From Streptomyces sp. NK08204 (GTDB lineage Bacteria; Actinomycetota; Actinomycetes; Streptomycetales; Streptomycetaceae): DNA of 64,000 nucleotides. Below, piece by piece: positions 37,446-46,525 of this stretch. Within the stretch, counting starts at the first letter, position 1. The number at the start of each line of letters is the position of its first letter. The notes below the pieces were generated by a model. That model saw nothing but the letters and a program-made list of their open reading frames with translations, had not been told where the DNA came from and made no database searches. The position numbers were made by a program, and so were the translations under genes. The stretch covers positions 310,001-374,000 of the forward strand of contig NZ_JAINVF010000002.1 in the NCBI RefSeq assembly GCF_020400585.1, in the 5' to 3' direction.

Positions 37446-38372
37446 ATGCAGCACGGCAAGTACCGGTTCATCGTGGGGTTTCTGGCGTTGCCCCTGGGAC
37501 TGTACGCGCTCTTCGTGGTGTGGCCGTTCGTCCAGTCCATCTACTACTCGTTCACGGACTGGACCGGCCTGAGCCCCGACTTCAAGATGGTCGGCTTCGA
37601 CAACTACAAGAGGATGTTCCACGACGACATCTTCTGGAAGTCGTTGCAGCACAGTCTGCTCTTCGCTCTGGTGCTGCCACTGGTGACACTGAGTCTGGCG
37701 CTTTTCTTCGCCTTCATGATCAATGTGGGCGGACGGCGGAGGAGGGGCGGCCCCGTGATCTCGGGGGTCCGGGGCTCGTCCTTCTACAAAATCGTCTATT
37801 TCTTCCCGCAGGTGCTCTCGATCGCGATCGTCGCGCTCCTGTTCCAGTACGCGTACAACCCCGACAGCGGCGCGGTCAACTCGTTCCTGCGCGGCATCGG
37901 CCTCGACAGCGTCCAGCCGCTGTGGCTGGGCGACCCGAAGTTCGCGCTGTGGTGCGTCATGGCGGTGCTCGTGTGGTCCACGGTCGGTTTCTTCGTGGTC
38001 CTCTTCTCGGCCGGCATGGCCTCCATCCCGGCCGAGCTGTACGAGGCGGCCCTGCTGGACGGCGCGAACCGGCTCACCACGTTCTTCCGCCTCACCCTGC
38101 CGCTGCTGTGGGACACCGTGCAGTCCGGCTGGGTCTACATGGGCATCATGGCGCTCGGCGCCGAGTCGTTCGCGGTCGTCCAGATCATGACGACCGGACC
38201 GGGCGGGCCCGACTACTCGACCAGCGTGATGGTCCTGTACGTGTACCAGAAGGCGTTCCGGGACGGCCAGGCCGCCTACGCCACCACCATCGGCGTCGCC
38301 CTGCTCGTGGTCACGCTCGCGTTCGCGGCGATCGTGATGCGGCTGGGCCGTCGCGAGCGGCTGGAGTTCTAG
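37446..38372 (+). CDS. ngcF: ABC transporter permease (MalF type)
   Basis: A 308-residue inner-membrane permease, starting at ATG 37446 after GGAG; an in-frame GTG at 37440 is possible. It has about six helices and the EAA loop (ELYEAALLDGANRLTTFFRLTLPLLWDTV) that contacts the ATPase. It lies 29 bp after ngcE and just before ngcG in one operon, and forms half of the transport channel for chitin-derived sugars. Confidence 0.9.
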   Translation: MQHGKYRFIVGFLALPLGLYALFVVWPFVQSIYYSFTDWTGLSPDFKMVGFDNYKRMFHDDIFWKSLQHSLLFALVLPLVTLSLALFFAFMINVGGRRRRGGPVISGVRGSSFYKIVYFFPQVLSIAIVALLFQYAYNPDSGAVNSFLRGIGLDSVQPLWLGDPKFALWCVMAVLVWSTVGFFVVLFSAGMASIPAELYEAALLDGANRLTTFFRLTLPLLWDTVQSGWVYMGIMALGAESFAVVQIMTTGPGGPDYSTSVMVLYVYQKAFRDGQAAYATTIGVALLVVTLAFAAIVMRLGRRERLEF

Positions 38373-38377
38373 AAGCG

Positions 38378-39301
38378 ATGAAGACGACCGAGCCCCCCGC
38401 CCCGCTGCCTGCCGAGTCCGGCACGAGCGTCGCCAAGGTGGACGTGCTCCCGGCGGAACCTCGAAAGCCCAGGAAAGAGGGCACCGTCCTCAACGCCTTC
38501 TCCCACGGCATCCTGGTCATCTGGGCGGTCATGGTGGTCATGCCGCTGCTGTGGGCGGTGATGACCTCCTTCAAGGACGACCGCTCCATCTTCACCTCGC
38601 CCTGGGCCCTGCCGCACCATCTCCACTTCGAGAACTGGTCGCGGGCGTGGACCGACGCCAACATGAGCGACTACTTCCTCAACACCGTCCTGGTGGTGGG
38701 CGGTTCGCTCATCGGCACCCTGGTCCTCGGCTCGATGGCCGCCTATGTCCTGGCCCGCTTCGACTTCCCGGGCAACCGGTTCATCTACTACCTCTTCATC
38801 GGCGGCATGAGCTTCCCGATCATGCTGGCGCTGGTCCCGCTGTTCTACGTCGTGAACAACATGGGGCTGCTGAACACGATCCACGGGCTGATCCTGGTCT
38901 ACATCGCGTACTCGCTGCCGTTCACGGTCTTCTTCCTGACGGCGTTCTTCCGTACGCTGCCCACGTCGGTGGCGGAGGCGGCCTTCGTCGACGGTGCCTC
39001 ACACACCCGTACGTTCTTCCAGATCATGCTCCCGATGGCCAAGCCCGGCCTGATCAGCGTGGGGATCTTCAACTTCCTGGGCCAGTGGAACCAGTACATG
39101 CTGCCCACGGTCCTGAACACCGACACCGACAAGAAGGTCCTCACCCAGGGCCTGGTCCAGCTCGCGGCCAGCCAGGGCTACAAGGGCGACTGGTCCGGCC
39201 TCTTCGCCGGGCTGGTCATGGCCATGCTCCCGGTGCTGGCGGCGTACATCGTCTTCCAGCGCCAGGTCGTCGCGGGCCTGACGGCGGGCGCGCTCAAGTA
39301 G
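38378..39301 (+). CDS. ngcG: ABC transporter permease (MalG type)
   Basis: A 307-residue partner permease from ATG 38378. A polar N-terminal tail (about 35 residues) precedes six helices; the EAA loop reads VAEAAFVDGASHTRTFFQIMLPMAKPGL and the end QRQVVAGLTAGALK is typical of MalG-type proteins. It follows ngcF after five bases. A 13-bp hairpin terminator follows the gene. Confidence 0.9.
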   Translation: MKTTEPPAPLPAESGTSVAKVDVLPAEPRKPRKEGTVLNAFSHGILVIWAVMVVMPLLWAVMTSFKDDRSIFTSPWALPHHLHFENWSRAWTDANMSDYFLNTVLVVGGSLIGTLVLGSMAAYVLARFDFPGNRFIYYLFIGGMSFPIMLALVPLFYVVNNMGLLNTIHGLILVYIAYSLPFTVFFLTAFFRTLPTSVAEAAFVDGASHTRTFFQIMLPMAKPGLISVGIFNFLGQWNQYMLPTVLNTDTDKKVLTQGLVQLAASQGYKGDWSGLFAGLVMAMLPVLAAYIVFQRQVVAGLTAGALK

Positions 39302-39331
39302 CCCCCTTCGGGTCACAACTCGATCACGATC

Positions 39332-39360
39332 CGACGCCACCCTGTTCCAGGGTGGCGTCG
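39332..39360 (+). terminator. terminator of the ngcEFG operon
   Basis: A 13-bp perfect stem CGACGCCACCCTG / CAGGGTGGCGTCG with loop TTC, 30 bp after the ngcG stop. Confidence 0.82.
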
Positions 39361-39410
39361 ACGTGTCTGGGGGGTGTACGCGGCGAAGAAGGGAAGTGAC
39401 AGCGATTTCC

Positions 39411-39424
39411 GTCAAGTACTTGAC
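39411..39424. promoter_or_regulatory. palindrome upstream of the ROK regulator gene
   Basis: Perfect 14-bp palindrome GTCAAGTACTTGAC about 125 bp before the ROK gene. The half-site GTCAAG recurs twice upstream of ngcE (35699-35704 and 35716-35721), and CTTGAC occurs upstream of xylF. It is a candidate site for autoregulation. Confidence 0.45.
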
Positions 39425-39547
39425 TGCGGGAACCCGTACAGCCGAGCTTGGAGTTCATAACTTGTAAGTGGCCTGGTTCCATAGATGTGACCTGGCCCAC
39501 GGGCGGCGCTGGGGCTGCCCGGCTGATGTTCGGGAGTGGATGAGTCG

Positions 39548-40759
39548 ATGGAGACTCCGGGGTCGCAGTCGTCGCTGCACCGAGCCAACCTGGAACGAGT
39601 CGTGCGGGCCGTACGGCTGGCAGGCTCGCTCACCCAGGCGGAGATCGCGCGGACGACCGGCCTGTCAGCCGCGACGGTCTCCAACATCGTGCGCGAACTG
39701 AAGGACGGCGGGACCGTCGAGGTCACGCCCACCTCGGCGGGCGGGCGGCGGGCGCGCAGCGTCAGCCTGAGCGGCGACGCCGGGATTGTCATCGGCGTCG
39801 ACTTCGGCCACACCCACCTGCGGGTCGCGGTCGGCAACCTCGCCCACCAGGTGCTGGCGGAGGAGGCCGAGCCGCTGGACGTCGACGCCTCTTCCACCCA
39901 GGGTTTCGACCGGGCGGAGGAGCTGGTCAACCGCCTGATCGCGGCCACCGGGGTCAACCGCTCGAAGGTCGTCTGCGTGGGGCTCGGCGTGCCCGGTCCG
40001 ATCGACGTCGAGTCCGGGACCCTCGGCTCCACCACGATCCTGCCGGGCTGGGGCGGCACCAAGCCCGCCGAGGAACTGCGCGAGCGCCTCGGTGTGCCCG
40101 TGTACGTGGACAACGACGCCAACCTCGGTGCCCTCGGCGAGCTGGTCTGGGGCAGCGGCAAGGGGGTGCGTGATCTTGCCTACATCAAGGTCGCGAGCGG
40201 TGTCGGCGCCGGCCTGGTGATCAACGGGGCGATCTACCGCGGGCCGGGAGGCACCGCGGGCGAAATAGGGCATATTACCCTTGACGAGTCCGGCCCGGTC
40301 TGCCGTTGCGGCAACCGTGGCTGCCTGGAGACGTTCACGGCCGCGCGTTATGTGCTCCCGCTGCTCCAGCCCAGCCACGGCACCGACCTGACGATGGAAG
40401 GCGTCGTTCGGCTGGCCAGGGACGGGGACCCGGGCTGTCGTCGGGTGATCGCCGACGTCGGCCGCCACATCGGCAGTGGAGTGGCCAATCTCTGCAATCT
40501 GCTGAACCCGAGCCGGGTGGTCCTCGGTGGCGATCTCGCCGAGGCCGGTGAGTTGGTGCTCGGGCCGATCAGGGAGTCCGTCGGTCGCTACGCCATCCCC
40601 AGCGCGGCGCGTCAACTGTCCGTTCTTCCAGGGGCACTTGGAGGTCGCGCGGAGGTGCTCGGGGCGCTCGCCCTCGCCCTGAGCGAGATGGGCGACTCGA
40701 CCCTTTTGGAGGGATCTGTCGCTGGAGCGTTGCCCGCCGCTACCCCCGCCTTCACTTAG
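39548..40759 (+). CDS. rok7B7: ROK-family transcriptional regulator (Rok7B7-type)
   Basis: About 403 residues from ATG 39548; a GTG at 39536 would add four residues. The N-terminal winged helix (LTQAEIARTTGLSAATVSNIVRELKDGGTV) is joined to a ROK domain with VGLGVPGPIDVESG, VYVDNDANLGALGE and the zinc motif IGHITLDESGPVCRCGNRGCLE. In S. coelicolor the ROK gene between ngcEFG and xylFGH is rok7B7, a pleiotropic regulator of carbon use, development and antibiotics that represses xylFGH. The position and family fit well. Confidence 0.85.
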   Translation: METPGSQSSLHRANLERVVRAVRLAGSLTQAEIARTTGLSAATVSNIVRELKDGGTVEVTPTSAGGRRARSVSLSGDAGIVIGVDFGHTHLRVAVGNLAHQVLAEEAEPLDVDASSTQGFDRAEELVNRLIAATGVNRSKVVCVGLGVPGPIDVESGTLGSTTILPGWGGTKPAEELRERLGVPVYVDNDANLGALGELVWGSGKGVRDLAYIKVASGVGAGLVINGAIYRGPGGTAGEIGHITLDESGPVCRCGNRGCLETFTAARYVLPLLQPSHGTDLTMEGVVRLARDGDPGCRRVIADVGRHIGSGVANLCNLLNPSRVVLGGDLAEAGELVLGPIRESVGRYAIPSAARQLSVLPGALGGRAEVLGALALALSEMGDSTLLEGSVAGALPAATPAFT

Positions 40760-40881
40760 AGAACGCATGGCACCGTTGCCATCTCGTTAAGGATTTACTT
40801 CTTGACGTCGCACGTGTGGCCGAGTTGACTTCCAGCCACCTCGGCCGCAACGACGCGGCCTCGTCAGGGAGGTTTCATCAA

Positions 40882-41994
40882 GTGAACGCACGTATGCGTC
40901 GTGCCGCCGTTGCCGTTGCTGCTGGTGCCATGGCCGTCTCGCTGGCTGCCTGTGGCAGCGCCAAGGAGTCGAAGGGCAGCAGCTCTTCCTCCGAGTCGGC
41001 CAAGAAGGGCGACGACATCAAGGTCGGTCTGCTCCTTCCGGAGAACAAGACCGCGCGCTACGAGAAGTTCGACAGGCCGCTGATCGAGAAGAAGATCAAG
41101 GAGCTGACGAACGGCAAGGCGACGATCCAGTACAACAACGCCCGCCAGGACGCGAACCTGCAGGCCCAGCAGGTCGACACCATGATCACCAACAAGGTGG
41201 ACGTGCTGATCCTGGACGCGGTGGACGCCAAGGCCATCCAGAACTCCGTACAGAAGGCCAAGGACGCCGGCATCAAGGTCGTCGCCTACGACCGCCTCGC
41301 CGAGGGCCCGATCAGCGCCTACACCTCGTTCGACAACGAGGAGGTCGGCAAGACCCAGGGCGAGGCCCTGCTGAAGGCGCTGGGGAGCAAGGCCACCAAG
41401 TCCTCCAAGATCGTCATGGTCAACGGCTCGGTCACCGACCCGAACGCCGCCCTGTTCAAGAAGGGCGCGCACTCCGTCCTCGACGGCAAGGTCACCGTCG
41501 CCAAGGAGTACGACACCAAGGAGTGGTCGCCGGACAACGCCAACTCCGAGATGGAGGCGGCTATCTCCGCGGTCGGCAAGGACAAGATCGCGGGCGTCTA
41601 CTCCGCCAACGACGGCATGGCCGGCGGTATCATCACCGCCCTGAACGCCGCGGGCGTCAAGGTCCCGGTCACCGGCCAGGACGCCGAGCTGGCCGGTGTG
41701 CAGCGCATCGTCGCCGGTGAGCAGTACATGAGCGTCTACAAGCCGTACGCCCCCGAGGCCGAGGCCGCCGCCGAGATGGCCGTCGCGCTCGCCCAGGGCA
41801 AGTCGCTGGACTCGATCGCCAAGGACAAGGTCTCCTCCGGCTCCGCCACGGACGTCCCGTCGGTCCTGGTCCCGGTCACCTCCCTGACCAAGGACAACAT
41901 CAAGGACACCGTCATCAAGGACGGCGTCTACACCGTCGCCGAGATCTGCACGGGCAAGTACAAGGACGCCTGCGACAAGCTCGGCCTCAAGTAA
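40882..41994 (+). CDS. xylF: xylose ABC transporter substrate-binding lipoprotein
   Basis: 370 residues from GTG 40882, nine bases after AGGGAGG. A lipoprotein signal (AVAAGAMAVSLAACGS) is followed by a type-1 periplasmic binding protein (VGLLLPENKTARYEKFDRPLIEKKI…MITNKVDVLILDAVDAKAIQNSVQKA…GVYSANDGMAGGIITALNAAG…TGQDAELAGVQRIVAGEQYMSVYKP) of the xylose/ribose class. It heads xylFGH and is directly downstream of the ROK gene. A hairpin after its stop may raise its level over the membrane genes. Confidence 0.92.
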   Translation: MNARMRRAAVAVAAGAMAVSLAACGSAKESKGSSSSSESAKKGDDIKVGLLLPENKTARYEKFDRPLIEKKIKELTNGKATIQYNNARQDANLQAQQVDTMITNKVDVLILDAVDAKAIQNSVQKAKDAGIKVVAYDRLAEGPISAYTSFDNEEVGKTQGEALLKALGSKATKSSKIVMVNGSVTDPNAALFKKGAHSVLDGKVTVAKEYDTKEWSPDNANSEMEAAISAVGKDKIAGVYSANDGMAGGIITALNAAGVKVPVTGQDAELAGVQRIVAGEQYMSVYKPYAPEAEAAAEMAVALAQGKSLDSIAKDKVSSGSATDVPSVLVPVTSLTKDNIKDTVIKDGVYTVAEICTGKYKDACDKLGLK

Positions 41995-41997
41995 GCG

Positions 41998-42050
41998 GTC
42001 CCCGTCCGTGCCTCGTCCCGGCATTCGTCCTTGAACGCCGGTACGGGGAC
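41998..42050 (+). terminator. intra-operon hairpin between xylF and xylG
   Basis: Nested inverted pairs GTCCCCGT (41998-42005)/ACGGGGAC (42043-42050) and CCGGC/GCCGG inside. Such a structure between the binding-protein gene and the ATPase gene usually protects or partly terminates the message, giving excess binding protein. Confidence 0.45.
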
Positions 42051-42193
42051 TTCGGAACGGCCGCGCACAGCTCCTCCGGCGCCCCGCGCCATCACACAGC
42101 CCCGCAAGCTCGGTGCGGGGTGCCGGACGGAACTCTTCCCCCAAACTTCTGCACAACCTCCCGCCGGGTCAGGCGGCGAAGGAGATGGTTCAC

Positions 42194-42976
42194 GTGTCCG
42201 CTACGCCCGTGCTGGCGTTGCGCGGGGTCTCCAAGCGGTTCGGTGCCGTTCAGGCGCTCACCGACGTAGAGCTTGAGGTCCACGCCGGTGAGGTGGTCGC
42301 CCTGGTGGGCGACAACGGTGCCGGAAAGTCCACGCTGGTCAAGACGATCGCCGGCGTGCACCCCATCGATGAGGGTGTCATCGAATGGGACGGCAAGCCC
42401 GTATCGATCAGCAGGCCGCACGACGCCCAGGCCCTGGGTATCGCGACGGTCTACCAGGACCTCGCGCTGTGCGACAACATCGACGTCGTCGGCAACCTGT
42501 TCCTCGGCCGTGAGCTGAGGAAGTGGGGCGTCCTGGACGAGGTCGAGATGGAGCGCCGCTCCCGCGAGCTGCTCACCACGCTGTCCATCCGCATCCCGAG
42601 CGTCCGTATCCCGATCGCCTCGCTCTCCGGCGGCCAGCGCCAGACCGTGGCCATCGCCCGCTCGATGCTCGGCGATCCCAAGCTGGTCATCCTGGACGAG
42701 CCCACCGCCGCCCTCGGCGTCGAGCAGACCGCCCAGGTCCTCGACCTCGTCGAGCGCCTGCGCGAGCGCGGCCACGCCGTCATTCTCATCAGCCACAACA
42801 TGGCGGACGTGAAGGCGGTGGCCGACAAGGTCGCCGTCCTGCGCCTCGGCCGCAACAACGGCGTCTTCGAGGTCAAGGCGACCTCGCAGGAGGAGATCAT
42901 CTCCGCCATCACCGGCGCCACCGACAACGCCGTGACCCGCCGTGCGGCGCGCACGAACGGGGAGGTTTCCAAGTGA
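42194..42976 (+). CDS. xylG: sugar ABC transporter ATP-binding protein
   Basis: 260 residues from GTG 42194, 8 bases after GAAGGAGA; an in-frame ATG at 42185 is too close to the ribosome-binding site. It has a single ABC domain: Walker A GDNGAGKST near residue 40, Q-loop VYQDLALCDNI, signature LSGGQ near 147, Walker B LVILDEPTAALG and the switch ILISHN. Many pentose transporters have two fused ABC domains, whereas this one has a single one, as in other actinomycete XylG proteins. GTGA overlap with xylH. Confidence 0.93.
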   Translation: MSATPVLALRGVSKRFGAVQALTDVELEVHAGEVVALVGDNGAGKSTLVKTIAGVHPIDEGVIEWDGKPVSISRPHDAQALGIATVYQDLALCDNIDVVGNLFLGRELRKWGVLDEVEMERRSRELLTTLSIRIPSVRIPIASLSGGQRQTVAIARSMLGDPKLVILDEPTAALGVEQTAQVLDLVERLRERGHAVILISHNMADVKAVADKVAVLRLGRNNGVFEVKATSQEEIISAITGATDNAVTRRAARTNGEVSK

Positions 42977-44277
42977 GCATCGACAAGACCTCCGCGTCTT
43001 CGGCGGCCCCGCAGGACGCGCACGCCGTGGAGAACCCCGAGGCCCCGGCCGCCGCGGTCACCGCGGTCGACCCGCGCCTGCTGGTCCAGGAAGAGGGCCT
43101 GCTCGGCTACTGGCACGAGTTCAAGCGCAAGATGAAGGCCGGTGAGCTGGGCTCCCTGCCGGTCATCCTGGGCCTCGCGATCATCTGCGTCATCTTCCAG
43201 GTCCTGAACTCCGAGTTCCTCTCCGCGGAGAACATCAACAACATCACGGTCACGATGGTCGGCACGGGGATGATCTCCGTCGGCATCGTCTTCGTGCTGC
43301 TGCTCGGCGAGATCGACCTGTCGGTCGGCTCGGTCAGCGGCGCGGGCAGCGCGCTCGCGGCCGTCCTCACGGTCAACCAGGGCTGGCCCGAGTGGGTGGC
43401 CGTGCTGGTCGCCATCGCCGCCGGTGCCGCCATCGGCGCCCTGCACGGCTTCTTCTTCGCGGTGCTCGGCGCGCCCGCCTTCGCCGTGACCCTGGCCGGT
43501 CTGCTGTTCTGGCTCGGCTTCATGCTGAAGGTGCTGGGCCCGGACGGCACGATCAACCTCGACCCGGACGGTCTGATCGGCAAGCTGACCACGTACACCT
43601 TCACGGACGTGGCCGCCGCCTACGGTCTGGCCATCGCCGTGGTCGCGCTGTTCTTCGTCAGCTCCTTCCTCGGCAACCGGCGCCGGGAGGCCGCGGGCGT
43701 CCCCTTCCGGCCGCTCAGCGACACGGTCCTGCGCACCGCTCTGCTGGCCGTGGTCTCCTTCGCCGGCGCCTACATGTACAACCAGTACAAGGGCCTGCCC
43801 CTGGCCACCGTGATCTTCCTGGCGTTCCTGGTGGGCACCGACTTCGTCCTGCGGCGCACCTCCTACGGCCGCAAGATCTTCGCGCTCGGCGGCAGCGTCG
43901 AGGCCTCGCGGCGTGCGGGCATCAACGTCACCGCCGTGCGGATCTCCGTGTTCGCCATCTCCGGCGGCTTCGCGGCGATCGGCGGCCTGTTCCTGGCCTC
44001 CAAGATCGCCTCGGCCAACCAGAGCGCCGGTACGGGTGACCTGCTGATGAACGCGATCGCCGCCGCCGTGATCGGTGGTACGTCGCTGTTCGGCGGGCGG
44101 GGCCGCACGTGGAACGCGCTGCTCGGTGTGCTGGTGATCGTGTCGATCCAGTACGGTCTGCAGCTGGAGTCCATCGCGGAGCCGGTGAAGTACATGATCA
44201 CCGCCGCGGTTCTGCTGACCACGGTGGTCATCGACTCCATCACGCGCAAGACCCAGAAGACCGCCGGTCGCGCCTAG
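42973..44277 (+). CDS. xylH: sugar ABC transporter permease
   Basis: 434 residues from GTG 42973, overlapping the xylG stop. A hydrophilic N-terminus of about 60 residues is followed by some ten to twelve helices of the ribose/xylose permease type ([81 protein letters not shown]). It completes the XylFGH importer. A terminator hairpin follows at 44309-44345. Confidence 0.93.
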   Translation: MSIDKTSASSAAPQDAHAVENPEAPAAAVTAVDPRLLVQEEGLLGYWHEFKRKMKAGELGSLPVILGLAIICVIFQVLNSEFLSAENINNITVTMVGTGMISVGIVFVLLLGEIDLSVGSVSGAGSALAAVLTVNQGWPEWVAVLVAIAAGAAIGALHGFFFAVLGAPAFAVTLAGLLFWLGFMLKVLGPDGTINLDPDGLIGKLTTYTFTDVAAAYGLAIAVVALFFVSSFLGNRRREAAGVPFRPLSDTVLRTALLAVVSFAGAYMYNQYKGLPLATVIFLAFLVGTDFVLRRTSYGRKIFALGGSVEASRRAGINVTAVRISVFAISGGFAAIGGLFLASKIASANQSAGTGDLLMNAIAAAVIGGTSLFGGRGRTWNALLGVLVIVSIQYGLQLESIAEPVKYMITAAVLLTTVVIDSITRKTQKTAGRA

Positions 44278-44308
44278 CGCCTCCAGGCGTCAGCGACTCC
44301 AGGCGGGT

Positions 44309-44345
44309 GACAGTGCCCGGCGCCCTGAAGGTGCCGGGCGCTGTC
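44309..44345 (+). terminator. terminator of xylFGH
   Basis: A 13-pair stem (GACAGTGCCCGGC / GCCGGGCGCTGTC, one G-U pair) with an 11-nt loop, 31 bp after the xylH stop. Confidence 0.75.
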
Positions 44346-44422
44346 GTGTCCCGCTGAGCCCGAAGATTAAACTCGACGGGCCCGGCAACAGCTCGATCAG
44401 CTCTACTTGCAAGGAGGCACGG

Positions 44423-46363
44423 GTGCCGCTGCTGACCCGCATCACGGGACCGCGCGATCTGGACCGGCTCACCCTGGAGGAGCTGGACCAGCTGGCCGGG
44501 GAGATCCGGACCTTCCTCGTCGACGCGGTCTCCAAGACCGGCGGCCACCTCGGCCCCAACCTCGGTGTCGTGGAGCTGACCATCGCCCTGCACCGGGTGT
44601 TCGACTCGCCCAGGGACAAGGTGCTGTGGGACACCGGCCACCAGTCCTATGTGCACAAGCTGCTCACGGGCCGGCAGGACTTCTCGAAGCTGAAGAGGAA
44701 GGGCGGCCTGTCCGGCTACCCCTCGCAGGCCGAGTCCGAGCACGACGTGATCGAGAACAGCCACGCCTCCACGGTGCTCGGCTGGGCGGACGGCATCGCC
44801 AAGGCCAACCAGCTGAAGAAGCGGGACAGCCACGTCGTCGCCGTCATCGGTGACGGTGCGCTGACCGGCGGCATGGCCTGGGAGGCGCTCAACAACATCG
44901 CCGACGCCAAGGACCGCCCGCTGGTCATCGTCGTCAACGACAACGAGCGGTCGTACGCCCCGACCATCGGCGGTCTCGCCAACCACCTCGCCACCCTGCG
45001 CACCACCGACGGCTACGAGCGCTTCCTCGCCCGCACCAGGGAGGTGCTGGAGCGCACCCCGGTCGTCGGCAGGCCGCTGTACGAGACGCTGCACGGCGCG
45101 AAGAAGGGGCTGAAGGACTTCATCGCCCCGCAGGGCATGTTCGAGGACCTGGGCCTGAAGTACGTCGGCCCGATCGACGGCCACGACATCGAGGCACTGG
45201 AGTCGGCGCTGGCGCGGGCCAAGAGGTTCGGCGGTCCGGTCATCGTGCACTGCCTCACGGAGAAGGGCCGCGGCTACCAGCCCGCCCTCCAGGACGAGGC
45301 CGACCGCTTCCACGGCATCGGCCCCATCCACCCCGACACCGGCCTGCCGGTCAAGGCCACGGGCGCCGACTGGACCTCCGTCTTCGGCGAAGAGATGGTC
45401 CGGCTCGGCAGGGAACGCGACGACATCGTGGCGATCACCGCGGCCATGCTCCAGCCGGTCGGCCTGAAGGAGTTCGCGGACACCTTCCCCGACCGCATCT
45501 ACGACGTCGGCATCGCCGAGCAGCACGGCGCCGTCTCCGCCGCGGGCCTCGCGTACGGCGGGCTGCACCCGGTCTTCGCCGTGTACGCCACCTTCCTCAA
45601 CCGCGCCTTCGACCAGGTCCTCATGGACGTGGCCTTGCACAAGTGCGGGGTGACCTTCGTGCTGGACCGGGCCGGGATCACCGGCACCGACGGCGCCTCG
45701 CACAACGGCATGTGGGACATGTCCATCCTGCAGGTCGTGCCGGGGCTGCGGCTGGCCGCGCCGCGTGACGCCGATCAGGTGCGCGCGCAGCTGCGCGAGG
45801 CGGTCGAGGTGAAGGACGCGCCGACCGTGGTGCGCTTCTCCAAGGGCGCCGTCGGCCCCGCCGTACCGGCCGTGGGCCGCGTCGGCGGCATGGACGTGCT
45901 GCGCGAGCCCGGCACCGACCGGCCGGACGTGCTGCTGGTCTCCGTGGGTGCCCTCGCCCCGATGTGCCTGGAGATCGCCGGACTGCTCGACAAGCAGGGC
46001 ATCTCCACCACCGTAGTCGACCCCCGCTGGGTCAAGCCCGTCGACGAGGCCATGGCCCCGCTGGCGGACCGGCACCGGGTCGTCGTCACCGTCGAGGACA
46101 ACGGCCGGGTCGGCGGTGTCGGCTCCGCGATCGCGCAGGCCCTGCGGGACGCGGGCGTGGACGTGCCGCTGCGCGACTTCGGCATCCCGCCGCGCTTCCT
46201 CGACCACGCCTCCCGCGCCGAGGTGATGGCCGAGATCGGGCTGACCGCGCCGGACATCGCCCGCCAGGTCACCGGGCTGGTCGCCAGGCTGGACGGCCGG
46301 TTCGACCGTACGGCCGACGCGGTGGACTCCGGTGTGGAGTCCGTGGAGCCCGCCCGCGACTAG
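44423..46363 (+). CDS. dxs: 1-deoxy-D-xylulose-5-phosphate synthase
   Basis: 646 residues from GTG 44423 after AAGGAGG. It is a thiamine-diphosphate transketolase-fold enzyme that joins pyruvate and glyceraldehyde 3-phosphate in the first step of the MEP isoprenoid pathway. Visible motifs are [20 protein letters not shown], the ThDP-binding [16 protein letters not shown] near 145-160, the pyrimidine-domain [10 protein letters not shown] near 360 and [15 protein letters not shown]. The length is normal. It is flanked by terminators on both sides and so appears monocistronic. Confidence 0.97.
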   Translation: MPLLTRITGPRDLDRLTLEELDQLAGEIRTFLVDAVSKTGGHLGPNLGVVELTIALHRVFDSPRDKVLWDTGHQSYVHKLLTGRQDFSKLKRKGGLSGYPSQAESEHDVIENSHASTVLGWADGIAKANQLKKRDSHVVAVIGDGALTGGMAWEALNNIADAKDRPLVIVVNDNERSYAPTIGGLANHLATLRTTDGYERFLARTREVLERTPVVGRPLYETLHGAKKGLKDFIAPQGMFEDLGLKYVGPIDGHDIEALESALARAKRFGGPVIVHCLTEKGRGYQPALQDEADRFHGIGPIHPDTGLPVKATGADWTSVFGEEMVRLGRERDDIVAITAAMLQPVGLKEFADTFPDRIYDVGIAEQHGAVSAAGLAYGGLHPVFAVYATFLNRAFDQVLMDVALHKCGVTFVLDRAGITGTDGASHNGMWDMSILQVVPGLRLAAPRDADQVRAQLREAVEVKDAPTVVRFSKGAVGPAVPAVGRVGGMDVLREPGTDRPDVLLVSVGALAPMCLEIAGLLDKQGISTTVVDPRWVKPVDEAMAPLADRHRVVVTVEDNGRVGGVGSAIAQALRDAGVDVPLRDFGIPPRFLDHASRAEVMAEIGLTAPDIARQVTGLVARLDGRFDRTADAVDSGVESVEPARD

Positions 46364-46390
46364 GAAACCGACGGGAAACCGCTCGTCTCC

Positions 46391-46430
46391 GGGCCGGTTG
46401 CGCCACTCCCAGCGGTGGCGGAACCGGCCC
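46391..46430 (+). terminator. terminator of dxs
   Basis: Arms GGGCCGGTT…CGCCAC (46391-46406) and GTGGCG…AACCGGCCC (46415-46430), with one G/G mismatch and an 8-nt loop. It lies 28 bp after the dxs stop. Confidence 0.75.
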
Positions 46431-46525
46431 GTGTGCGTGAACCTGCCTGTGCCGGGGCAGACGCGACCCCGGCCCTCTCGATCAGTCGAGCCAAGTCGAG
46501 GACGACAAGCGTGGGAGGTAGGCAC

